Both the position numbers and the translations under genes were made by a program. A model generated the notes under the pieces. The model was not told the DNA's origin, did not search any database, and saw nothing but the letters and a program-made list of their open reading frames with translations. Positions 19,327 to 26,457 of a stretch of 35,305 nt of DNA are shown in pieces. Origin of the DNA: Cereibacter johrii (GTDB lineage: Bacteria > Pseudomonadota > Alphaproteobacteria > Rhodobacterales > Rhodobacteraceae); the NCBI RefSeq assembly GCF_001720585.1, contig NZ_MABH01000233.1, positions 1 to 35,305 of the forward strand, read 5' to 3'. How positions within the stretch are numbered: position 1 is the stretch's first letter; each line of letters starts with the position of its first letter.

Positions 19327-19959
19327 TCAGATGATGCCGAGGTTGCGCGCCGTCACCACGGCCTGCGTGCGGTTCGTGGCGCCCAGCTTCTTGCAGATCG
19401 ACTTCACATGCATCTTGATCGTCGGTTCCGCGAGATTAAGGCCGTGCGCTATCTCCTTGTTCTGGCGGCCTTCCGCCAGATAGGACATGACGAGCATCTC
19501 CTTTTCCGTCAGCCGTCCGCCCGAGCTGTCGGGGGCCTGACGCCGGTCGCGCGCCAGCTCGAGCGGCAGGTAATGCTCGCCCGCATGCATGAACCGAATG
19601 GCATTGCCGAGGCTGCGCACGGGCGTCGTCTTGAGCACGATCCCCGAGGCGCCGGCCGCAAGGATCTCATCCACCATCCGCGGGGTCGGGTTCGACGTCA
19701 GGATCGCGACCGGCTTGCCCGCGGACAGCTTGATCGCCCGCACGAGGCCGGCGACACCGTTCATTCCGGGCATGTTCAGATCGAGGAGCGTGACGTCGAA
19801 GGGCCCGTGTTCCTTGATCCGCTCGAGAGCCTCGTCGAGGCTCTTGGCGGTCTTCACGGTCATCTCCGAGGATGCGGTCAAAAAGAGCGAGAACATCTCG
19901 ACGACCATCTCGTGATCGTCGGCAATGAGAACGCTGAGCTTTTGGGGCGTCTGGGTCAT
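19327..19959 (-). CDS. LuxR/NarL-type response regulator
   Basis: This is a 210-residue two-component response regulator. The receiver domain (residues 8-122) has the acidic pair Asp14/Asp15, phosphoacceptor Asp60 in LLDLNMPGMNG, Thr88 or Ser89, and Lys110 in IVLKTTP. The C-terminal LuxR-type helix-turn-helix spans about 145-207 (LTEKEMLVMSYLAEGRQNKE, NLAEPTIKMHVKSICKKLGA, ending TQAVVTARNLG). I chose the ATG at 19959; a GTG at 19983 would add eight residues and is possible. It is divergent from the SUOX-fold gene and hybrid kinase across a roughly 280-base AT-richer region, and is their most likely phosphorelay output. Confidence 0.92.
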   Translation of the reverse strand: MTQTPQKLSVLIADDHEMVVEMFSLFLTASSEMTVKTAKSLDEALERIKEHGPFDVTLLDLNMPGMNGVAGLVRAIKLSAGKPVAILTSNPTPRMVDEILAAGASGIVLKTTPVRSLGNAIRFMHAGEHYLPLELARDRRQAPDSSGGRLTEKEMLVMSYLAEGRQNKEIAHGLNLAEPTIKMHVKSICKKLGATNRTQAVVTARNLGII

Positions 19960-20130
19960 GGTACGCTCACTTCTATCCTGCACGCAAACCTTCGGGGGCC
20001 TCGGCCGTGCCGGAGGAGTAGTCTCCGAAAAGTCGAGCCTTCCTCCCTAAGCTGCACACATCCGAAAAAATGAAAAGAGACAAGTGGCGTGGCATGGCTC
20101 TACTCTCCCGCGCCGATTTCATGACATTCG

Positions 20131-20159
20131 TTGGGTCAGTATATATGCTTAGGTATATT
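20131..20159 (+). promoter_or_regulatory. Predicted promoter for the SUOX-fold protein and hybrid kinase
   Basis: TTGGGT (20131-20136) and TATATT (20154-20159, 5/6 match) are separated by 17 bases in a locally AT-rich stretch. The leader would be about 75-80 bases up to the ATG at 20243. It lies in the divergent region with the response regulator gene. Confidence 0.5.
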
Positions 20160-20184
20160 AGCGCATTCTTAAGCGGTGCTGTCT

Positions 20185-20199
20185 AAGCAAAGCTTGCTT
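20185..20199. promoter_or_regulatory. Inverted repeat AAGCAA-AGC-TTGCTT
   Basis: A perfect 6-base inverted repeat with a 3-base centre lies about 25 bases downstream of the predicted -10 and 44 bases before the start codon at 20243. Its size and position suit a regulator binding site, possibly for the neighbouring LuxR-type regulator acting on its own kinase operon. Binding is not shown. Confidence 0.4.
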
Positions 20200-20242
20200 G
20201 GTATTGATGCTCGCGAGGGCATTTGTGCAATGGAGATGTGGA

Positions 20243-20770
20243 ATGACCCCAGCCGCGGGAAGCTTCCTGGCTGTTGTTCTTGCTGTCTCGGCCGCAGGTG
20301 CTCCGGCCCTCGCGACCCAGACGGATGTCCTGCCGGCCCCGGTCGAGGCTCCGCTCCTCACCGTTCAGGGCGCCATCGGCGTGACGAACGCCGAGGGACG
20401 GGCGGAGTTCGATCTGCCGATGCTTCAGTCGCTGCCGGCGCGCAGCTTCCAGACCTCCACGGTCTGGACCGAAGGGCTGCACGAGTTCAAGGGCGTGCCG
20501 CTGCGGGCGCTGCTCGAACGGCTCGGGGCCGCGGAGGACGCTTCGGTGTCGGCGGTGGCCATCAACGACTATGCCGTCGAGATCCCCGCCTCCGCCATCG
20601 AGGACGATGCCCCGATCATCGCCTATCACATCGACGGTGCGACCTTCTCGCGCCGCGAGAAGGGACCGCTCTGGGTGATCTTTCCGTATGACGAGGATGC
20701 GCGCTACCGCTCCGAGGTGACCTACGGGCAGAGCATCTGGCAGCTCGACAGGTTGACCGTGCGTCCATGA
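20243..20770 (+). CDS. Periplasmic protein with molybdopterin-oxidoreductase (SUOX) fold, no cysteine
   Basis: This is a 175-residue exported protein. Residues 1-24 are a signal peptide (MTPAAGSFLAVVLAVSAAGA, then PALA). The mature part resembles the Oxidored_molyb/SUOX domain: VQGAIGV, FKGVPLRALLERLG (82-95), a central AINDYAVEIPAS and GPLWVIFPYD (141-150). In true members a cysteine before the W-x-GvPL motif binds molybdenum. Here that position is in TSTVWTEG (71-78) and the mature protein has no cysteine at all, so it is probably not a molybdoenzyme. I chose the ATG at 20243 for its GGAG site and clean signal peptide; ATG at 20207 or TTG at 20198 are alternatives. It overlaps the hybrid kinase gene by four bases, suggesting a ligand-sensing partner of that kinase. 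Confidence 0.82.
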   Translation: MTPAAGSFLAVVLAVSAAGAPALATQTDVLPAPVEAPLLTVQGAIGVTNAEGRAEFDLPMLQSLPARSFQTSTVWTEGLHEFKGVPLRALLERLGAAEDASVSAVAINDYAVEIPASAIEDDAPIIAYHIDGATFSRREKGPLWVIFPYDEDARYRSEVTYGQSIWQLDRLTVRP

Positions 20771-23433
20771 TCGACCGCCCCCGCATACCGGACGGAGGCG
20801 AGCGGGGAGCAGAGGTTCAGGCCATGTTCTCCGAAAGCCGCGACACGGCTCCGGGGGGCGTGTTCGAGCGCTGGACAGGCTATGTGCTGATCGTGGCGGT
20901 CGGCGTCACGGCTCTGGTGGCGGCGATCTTCATCTTTTCCGACATCGACAAGCAGCTCGAGCAGAATCGGGTTGCCCATCTCGACAATCGGACCTGGGTG
21001 CTTGCGCAGTTCGAGGTGGATGTGCTGAACCTCGCCTCGGCGGCGCAGATGGCAGCCTACCGGTCGGACGATCCGGCCCGGCTCGACGAGCTCCGCAAGA
21101 GGTTCGATATCCTCTACAGTCGTGTGGATATCGTCCGCGGCTTCGACAGCGGCGCCATCGCGCCGCTCGAGGCCGACGTGCTGCCGATCTTCGACGGGCC
21201 GCAGGGGTTCTTCGCCCGCTGGATCCCCGTGGTCGACGGGCCGGATGCGGCGCTGAGAGCCGCTCTTCCGCAGCTGATCGGGGAGCTCGAGACGGATGCG
21301 GGGGCGGTGCGCTCGGGCGTGGTGCGCGCGCTCGCGGAAGTGATGACCGTCTCGGACGCGCGGCGGGCCACGCTGCGCCAGTCGCTCCAGACCTTCGCGC
21401 TGGCAGCCCTCGGGCTTCTGGGGCTGATGGGGGTGCTGATCGCCGTCGTGATCGTGCAGAGCAACGCCCGCCGTCGCCGCGGGATGCTGCTGGAACGGTC
21501 CGTCCACAACCTGCGCGCCACCATCGAATCCTCGCTGGATGCGGTGGTGGTGCTCGATCACATGGGGCGGGTGGTCGAATGCAACCGCGCGGCGCTCGAC
21601 ATGTTCCGCTGGTCGCCGCAGACGGCGGAGGGCACGAGCTTCGTCGACTACATTCGCACCGACGATGCCGACGGGTTGCTGCGTCCCCACGCGCGGGGCG
21701 AGGAGGAGGCCGAGCTGGGCTCGACGGGGCGCGACGGGCGCATCACCATGATGGCGCAGCGCACGGACGGCTCGACCTTTCCCGTCGAGGTCTCGGTGGC
21801 CGAGGCGCAGGGCGCCTCGCAGGATCCGTTCTTCATCGCCTTCATCCGCGACATCTCCGAGCGGCTCGAGCGTGAGGAGAGCCTGAAGAAGGCCCGCAAT
21901 GACGCGCTGAAGGGCGAAGAGGCCAAGTCGCGCTTCCTCGCGGTCATGAGCCACGAGATGCGCACGCCGCTCAACGGCCTGATGGCCGCCTCCGACCTCC
22001 TGCAGACCTCGACGGAGCTCACGGAGAGGCAGCGCTGGCTCACCGACATCGTGATCGGCTGCGGCTCGGCGGCGCTCGATCAGGTGAACAACGTGCTCGA
22101 GCTGACCCGGCTGTCGGACAAGGACGGCGAGAGCTACGCCCGCACGGTCTTCTCGCCGGTGGATCTCATCGAGGGGCTGATCCGGCAGAACCAGCCGCAG
22201 GCCGACAAGCGCGGCAACAAGCTGTGGTTCGCGCAGCCCAAGACGCCCGTGCCGCCCGTGCTCGCGCAGCGCCACCTGTTCCTGCGGGTGATGTACAACC
22301 TGATCGGCAATGCCATCAAGTTCACCGACAATGGCAAGGTCTCGGTCGAGCTGCTCTGGCACCCGGGCCGCACGGCCGGCACCATCGATCTCTGCATCCA
22401 TGTGGGCGATACGGGCATCGGCATTGCGGAGGAGCATCTCGACACGATCTTCCGCAATTTCGAGACGCTCGACGCCTCCTACGGGCGCATCCGCGAGGGC
22501 ACGGGCCTCGGCCTCGGCATCGCCAAGCTCGCCGCCGAGACCATGGGCGGGCAGATCGATGTCCAGAGCAAGCTCGGGCTGGGCTCCGTCTTCACGCTGC
22601 GCCTGCAGCTGCCCATGGCGCAGGGGGCCGAGGCGGCCGAGGAGGAATTCGCGGAGGATGCGCAATCGGCGGAGGGCGCCGCCCGCTCCATCCTCGTGGT
22701 CGATGACAATGCGATCAACCGTCAGCTCCTTGCCGAGATCCTGCGGATGGGGGGGCACGAGGTGGCGACGGCCGAGGATGGTGCCGAGGCGGCCGAGGCT
22801 GCCGGCGCGCGCCGCTTCGACCTGATCCTGATGGATGTCTCGATGCCGCGGGTGGACGGGCTCGAGGCCACGCGACGGATCCGGCGGGCCGGGGCCTCGA
22901 CGGAGACGCCCATCGTCGGTGCTACGGCCCATGCCGACCCGGACCGTGTCCCCGAATTCCTCGCAGCCGGCATGAACGACGTGCTGGTGAAGCCCATTAC
23001 CCGCTCGGCGCTGTTTCGCACCATCCGCCAGTACACCGAAGCCAGCGCCGCGGTCGAGGAGGTGCTCCCCGCAGGCGACCCGCCGCCTGACGATCTGCCG
23101 CTCATCGATGCCGAGCTGCGCGCCGACCTCGAGGGCAATCTCGGGCCCGACTATATCGCGGGCATGATCGGCCGGGTGCTGAGCGAGACGGGCGATGCGT
23201 TGCCCGAGATGCGTCGCCTGCACGAGGCGGGCGAGCATCTGGCGGCCGCCAAGCTCGCGCATCGGACGGCGGGCGCGGCGGCGGCCGTGGGCCTCTTGGC
23301 GCTGCATCGCAGCCTCGCGAGCTACGAGACCGCGGCTGACGCCTCGGACACGGCCGAGGCCGCGCGCGCGCTCGAGACTCTGCCCGCCACGCTGGAACGC
23401 ACGGCCGCCGCCTGTCAGGCCACCGCCGCCTGA
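20767..23433 (+). CDS. Hybrid sensor histidine kinase (TM-periplasmic-TM-PAS-HisKA-HATPase-REC-Hpt)
   Basis: This 888-residue phosphorelay kinase has membrane helices at about 37-58 and 209-231 enclosing a periplasmic domain of about 150 residues with no family I recognise. A PAS domain follows (about 248-365), then HisKA with SHEMRTPLNG (phosphorylated His396), HATPase with NLIGNAIKF (Asn515), DTGIGI (548-553) and GTGLGLGIAK. The receiver (640-755) has Asp690 in LILMDVSMP and Lys742 in VLVKPI. A C-terminal Hpt domain has His832 in LAHRTAG. All relay residues are present, so the chain His-Asp-His to a separate regulator is plausible; the divergent LuxR-type regulator is the obvious target. 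The start overlaps the SUOX-fold gene (ATGA). The ATG at 20824 is an alternative, 19 residues shorter. Confidence 0.93.
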   Translation: MIDRPRIPDGGERGAEVQAMFSESRDTAPGGVFERWTGYVLIVAVGVTALVAAIFIFSDIDKQLEQNRVAHLDNRTWVLAQFEVDVLNLASAAQMAAYRSDDPARLDELRKRFDILYSRVDIVRGFDSGAIAPLEADVLPIFDGPQGFFARWIPVVDGPDAALRAALPQLIGELETDAGAVRSGVVRALAEVMTVSDARRATLRQSLQTFALAALGLLGLMGVLIAVVIVQSNARRRRGMLLERSVHNLRATIESSLDAVVVLDHMGRVVECNRAALDMFRWSPQTAEGTSFVDYIRTDDADGLLRPHARGEEEAELGSTGRDGRITMMAQRTDGSTFPVEVSVAEAQGASQDPFFIAFIRDISERLEREESLKKARNDALKGEEAKSRFLAVMSHEMRTPLNGLMAASDLLQTSTELTERQRWLTDIVIGCGSAALDQVNNVLELTRLSDKDGESYARTVFSPVDLIEGLIRQNQPQADKRGNKLWFAQPKTPVPPVLAQRHLFLRVMYNLIGNAIKFTDNGKVSVELLWHPGRTAGTIDLCIHVGDTGIGIAEEHLDTIFRNFETLDASYGRIREGTGLGLGIAKLAAETMGGQIDVQSKLGLGSVFTLRLQLPMAQGAEAAEEEFAEDAQSAEGAARSILVVDDNAINRQLLAEILRMGGHEVATAEDGAEAAEAAGARRFDLILMDVSMPRVDGLEATRRIRRAGASTETPIVGATAHADPDRVPEFLAAGMNDVLVKPITRSALFRTIRQYTEASAAVEEVLPAGDPPPDDLPLIDAELRADLEGNLGPDYIAGMIGRVLSETGDALPEMRRLHEAGEHLAAAKLAHRTAGAAAAVGLLALHRSLASYETAADASDTAEAARALETLPATLERTAAACQATAA

Positions 23434-23840
23434 GCCACGCCCCAGGCCGGACCGATGTGCGCCTTCCGGGGGGGCGGCCGCTTGCGCTGCGCTGCCCCTC
23501 CCGATTCGGCCGGCTTGGGACGCAGGCACGGCCTGTCCCTCGACCCACGCCTTGGGACTTGGCGCGGCGAGGATCGACCGACGGCGCCGTCCGGTCGTTT
23601 GGGATGCACCGTCCGCCGCAGCACGCGGAACCGCGCGCAGCGCCTGATCCTCGGCCCGCGGAGTCCCTGCGCCAGAAGGCCCCGGCTCGGATGCTCCGGA
23701 TCATCCCCCGCCATCGCAACGGCTCGATCGTCACCCTTCTGCAGGGAGCAGGAGCAGATCTCCACGCCTCGATCCTGCCGTCATGCTGAAGCCGAAGGCG
23801 GCGCGCTCCTCCGTGGAGCCGTGCCGACGTCCGGTTCGCC
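23434..23840. other. Intergenic region after the hybrid kinase, no gene recognised
   Basis: About 400 GC-rich bases lie between the kinase stop and the stop of the convergent Pro/Ala-rich gene. Open frames exist on both strands but none has a ribosome site or recognisable protein features. A palindrome CGACCGACGGC/GCCGTcCGGTCG (23575-23597) followed by TTT could act as a weak plus-strand terminator. No tRNA or repeat array is visible. Confidence 0.5.
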
Positions 23841-24857
23841 TCAGACTTCCTCCGCGGGATCGGGGTCCCCGAAGGCCGCCAGAGCCGCGAGTGCCGCGGG
23901 ATCGAAGCTCTGGGGCCGCTTCTGCGCCGCGGGGGGCTCGGCAGGAGGGGAGCTCTCGGGTGGGCCGACCGCCGCCGGCGCCGCCGCGTTCAGGTGCGGC
24001 GCCGGCGGCGCATTGTCACCGGCAGTCGTGCCGGCAGCGTCGACGGCGGCAGGATCTTCCAAGGCCGTCAATGCCGCGAAGGCCGCGGCATCGGGCGTCC
24101 GGAGGCGCCCCGCTACCGGGACGTCGGGGAACGGCTGGCTGCCGGGCGGCACGAAGGCGGCCTGCGTCGGCGGATCGAGATCCGCAGAGGGGGGCTCGTC
24201 GATCCCGGGGGCGGGGCCCTCCGCGGGGGTGGGCTCCGCGCCGGGATCCTTGGCCGCAGCACCTCGGGACCGGCGCGGGCGGGAGGCGCGCGTCCTGGGA
24301 GTTGTCTCTTCCATGGCAGTCCCCTCGGACGCAGCGCCGGCCGCTGTCTTCCGGCGCGCGCTGCGTCTGGGCGCAGGGGCGGCGGCGTGCGGAGGCGTCT
24401 CCGAGGGGGCGGCCGCATCCGGATCGCCGGCGATGGCTGCCTCCTGCGGGGAGCCGGCATCGGGCGGCGGAAGCTCCGTCTCGTCGGGATCTGTCTCCAT
24501 CTCTTCGGCGACGCCCGCAGTGAGGAGCCGCGCCGCATCCTCGAGCGTCACCGAAAGCGCCGCGCCCTTCGGGAACTGGGCGGGGCCGCGCGGGCCGTCC
24601 TCGGTCAGGCGGATCTTCGTCCAGCCTTCGTCCGGGGGGGCGGCATCCGCGGCGGGTTCCTCCTCGGCATCCTCGAAGAGCGCCATCATGGCCGAAAGAT
24701 CGAGCTGCGGGATCACCACGGGCTTCGGCGCCGGCGGCTCGGGCGCGGGCGGCTGCATCTGGGGCGCGAGATCGGGCACGGCGGGAGGCTGCTCCTGCGC
24801 CTGGGCCGCGGCGGCGGTCAGAAGGAACAGCAGGATCGGACGCAAGAGCAAGGCCAT
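23841..24857 (-). CDS. Secreted Pro/Ala-rich protein of unknown function
   Basis: This is a 338-residue protein that I do not recognise. Residues 1-20 are a Sec signal peptide (MALLLRPILLFLLTAAAAQA). The rest is very rich in Pro, Ala, Glu and Asp and is probably disordered. A short ordered-looking stretch lies at 79-111 (WTKIRLTEDGPRGPAQFPKG then LSVTLEDAARLL). A basic block with RRSARRKTAAG and RASRPRRSRG lies in the middle. A motif of about 15 residues recurs three times: DLSAMMALFEDAEEE (53), DAAAFAALTALEDPA (256) and DPAALAALAAFGDPD (319). I chose the ATG at 24857 for its ribosome site (GGAAG) and the signal peptide. It is transcribed alone. Confidence 0.68.
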   Translation of the reverse strand: MALLLRPILLFLLTAAAAQAQEQPPAVPDLAPQMQPPAPEPPAPKPVVIPQLDLSAMMALFEDAEEEPAADAAPPDEGWTKIRLTEDGPRGPAQFPKGAALSVTLEDAARLLTAGVAEEMETDPDETELPPPDAGSPQEAAIAGDPDAAAPSETPPHAAAPAPRRSARRKTAAGAASEGTAMEETTPRTRASRPRRSRGAAAKDPGAEPTPAEGPAPGIDEPPSADLDPPTQAAFVPPGSQPFPDVPVAGRLRTPDAAAFAALTALEDPAAVDAAGTTAGDNAPPAPHLNAAAPAAVGPPESSPPAEPPAAQKRPQSFDPAALAALAAFGDPDPAEEV

Positions 24858-24959
24858 GAGGTCTTCCGGTATTCGGCCGCGCGTGGCGGCGCTTGATGTT
24901 CTGGCTTGTCTCCCGCTCACGACGCATGGTCGAGTCGCAGCAAGGTCACGGCTGCCCGT

Positions 24960-24988
24960 GCTCTACTTATGTTTACGAAAACAGTCAA
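24960..24988 (-). promoter_or_regulatory. Predicted promoter for the Pro/Ala-rich protein gene
   Basis: TTGACT (24988-24983, 5/6) and TAGAGC (24965-24960, 3/6) are 17 bases apart on the minus strand in the only AT-rich patch of this intergenic stretch. The leader would be about 95 bases. The spacer contains GTTTTCGTAAAC, a near-palindrome. Moderate support. Confidence 0.42.
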
Positions 24989-25083
24989 GTTTCGAGGCCG
25001 GCCAAGGGCCTGCTCCCGGGGCGCGCCCCCGGCGCCCGCGCTTCGGGCGCACGGCAGGGTCGCGCCCGACAGGGAAGGCGGCA

Positions 25084-25103
25084 CCCGGCCCCTGCGGGCC
25101 GGG
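25084..25103 (-). terminator. GC hairpin after the stress-type SDR
   Basis: A perfect 8-bp stem CCCGGCCC/GGGCCGGG with a four-base loop lies about 18 bases after the SDR stop on the minus strand. No T run follows, so it is a weak or factor-dependent terminator candidate. Confidence 0.4.
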
Positions 25104-25120
25104 CTTGGCCTCAGGCGCGG

Positions 25121-25978
25121 TCAGATGATGGGCTTGCCGCCCGTCACCGCGATGGTCGCCCCCGACGTGTAGCTCGAGAGCGGATCGGCCAGCATCACAT
25201 AGGCCGTGGCCAGTTCCGCGGGCTGTCCCGGCCGCTGCATGGGCACCTGCATGCCGAAGTTCTTCACCTTCTCCGCAGGCATGGTCGAGGGAATGAGCGG
25301 CGTCCAGATCGGGCCCGGCGCCACGCAATTCACCCGGATCTCCTTCTCGGCCAGCATCTGGGCGAGGCCGCCGGTGAAGTTCTGGATCGCGCCCTTGGTG
25401 GTGGCATAGGCCAGAAGATGCGGGCTCGGCGAATCGGCATTGACCGAGGCCGTGTTGATGATCGCGCTGTTCGGGCCCATGTGCGGCACCGCCGCCTTCG
25501 AGAGGTAGAACATCGCATGGATGTTCACGCGGAAGGTCAGCTCCCATTCCTCGTCCGGGATATCTCCCAGCTCGGAGAAGCTCGCCTGATGGGCGGCATT
25601 GTTCACGAGGAGGTCGATCCGACCGAATTCCTCGACGGCACGGTCGATCACGGCGCGGCAGTGGGCCGCGTCCTGAAGGTCGCCGCGCACCAGAACCGCC
25701 TTGCGCCCGGCCTCCGTCACGAGCCGCTCGGTTTCGGCCGCATCCTCGTCCTCGGACAGGTAGGAGATCAGCACGTCCGCCCCCTCGCGCGCGAAGGCCA
25801 GCGCCACGGCCCGGCCGATGCCGCTGTCCGCGCCGGTAATGACGGCCTTCATGTCCTGCAGGCGACCCGAGCCGCGATAGCTCTTCTCTCCGTGATCGGG
25901 TTGCGGGTCGAGGCGGGCGGTCGTGCCGGGCATCGGCTGTTCCTGATCGGGGAACGGGGGTTTGGGATGGTCGGTCAT
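25121..25978 (-). CDS. Stress-type short-chain dehydrogenase/reductase (YghA/GSP39-like)
   Basis: This is a 285-residue SDR with the approximately 40-residue N-terminal extension (PPFPDQEQPMPGTTARLDPQ then PDHGEKSYRGSGRL) typical of the YghA/general-stress-protein-39 group. The cofactor motif is TGADSGIG. NNAAHQ, the catalytic Ser in INTASVNADSPS and YATTK are all present, so it should be an active NAD(P)H-dependent oxidoreductase; the substrate is unknown. A strong ribosome site (AGGAGG) precedes the ATG at 25978. A GGAAC-N17-GTT motif lies 34 bases upstream. It is divergent from the 65-residue hydrophilic protein, with which it may share stress induction. Confidence 0.92.
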   Translation of the reverse strand: MTDHPKPPFPDQEQPMPGTTARLDPQPDHGEKSYRGSGRLQDMKAVITGADSGIGRAVALAFAREGADVLISYLSEDEDAAETERLVTEAGRKAVLVRGDLQDAAHCRAVIDRAVEEFGRIDLLVNNAAHQASFSELGDIPDEEWELTFRVNIHAMFYLSKAAVPHMGPNSAIINTASVNADSPSPHLLAYATTKGAIQNFTGGLAQMLAEKEIRVNCVAPGPIWTPLIPSTMPAEKVKNFGMQVPMQRPGQPAELATAYVMLADPLSSYTSGATIAVTGGKPII

Positions 25979-26011
25979 CGGAGCCTCCTGTTAGGCAGGG
26001 TGGGCGGGCGC

Positions 26012-26036
26012 AACCGATGGGCGCAGCCGAAGTTCC
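26012..26036 (-). promoter_or_regulatory. EcfG-like promoter motif upstream of the SDR
   Basis: On the minus strand GGAAC (26036-26032) and GTT (26014-26012) are 17 bases apart, the same spacing as at 18544-18568. The motif ends 33 bases before the SDR start codon, a normal promoter distance. Confidence 0.5.
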
Positions 26037-26074
26037 GCGGGGCGGCGAGGGCTCGCCGATCCCCGGCCCGCGCC

Positions 26075-26100
26075 GGAACAGAGGGCGGCCGCGCCCGGTT
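26075..26100 (+). promoter_or_regulatory. EcfG-like promoter motif upstream of the 65-residue protein
   Basis: GGAAC (26075-26079) and GTT (26098-26100, preceded by G) are 18 bases apart, one more than the other two instances. The motif ends 30 bases before the ATG at 26131. It stands back-to-back with the minus-strand motif at 26012-26036. Confidence 0.4.
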
Positions 26101-26130
26101 TCCCTGCCTCCAGCAAGAGGAGACGGATCC

Positions 26131-26328
26131 ATGTCCAGCAAGCATCCGAAGACGAAGCAGCCCTTCGACGCAGACCTCAAGGGCGATCCGGGCATCGGGC
26201 GCTCGACAGGTCTGCGGCGCGGCGAGGAGCCGATGGAGGGCGAAACCACCTTCGAGGGCGACGTGATGAACGACACGAACCCGTGGGGCGGTATCGATCC
26301 GAACCAGCGCGGCCGCACGAACAAGTGA
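26131..26328 (+). CDS. Small hydrophilic protein of unknown function (65 aa)
   Basis: This is a 65-residue, highly charged protein without cysteine, signal peptide or membrane segment, and I do not recognise a family. It starts MSSKHPKTKQPFDADLKGDP and ends NPWGGIDPNQRGRTNK. The Gly/Asp/Lys-rich make-up suggests disorder, as in small stress-protective proteins. A strong ribosome site (AGAGGAG) lies eight bases before the ATG at 26131, which I prefer to the upstream in-frame start at 26017. It is divergent from the stress-type SDR and has its own EcfG-like motif. Small size and clear translation signals support a real gene. Confidence 0.75.
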   Translation: MSSKHPKTKQPFDADLKGDPGIGRSTGLRRGEEPMEGETTFEGDVMNDTNPWGGIDPNQRGRTNK

Positions 26329-26457
26329 GGTTGGCCGGTCTCGCAGGACTTCCGGCGGCCGCCGCCCCGGCGGCGGCGCCTCCGGGCGTCCTGTGCCCCG
26401 GGGGACGTCCCGAAGGGCAGCTTTCATCGAGCAGCCCGCAGGCCTCCGCCGGGGCGA

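Noticed and set aside
20722-23529. Open frame of 935 codons on the minus strand opposite the hybrid kinase
   Set aside because: It mirrors the kinase codon by codon, as expected from high GC at third positions. It is extremely rich in Arg, His and Gly, has no ribosome site or known domain, and the plus frame has all kinase motifs.
23415-23765. Possible small gene on the minus strand after the hybrid kinase
   Set aside because: No ribosome site, no signal peptide or domain, and Arg/Pro-rich composition like other shadow frames.
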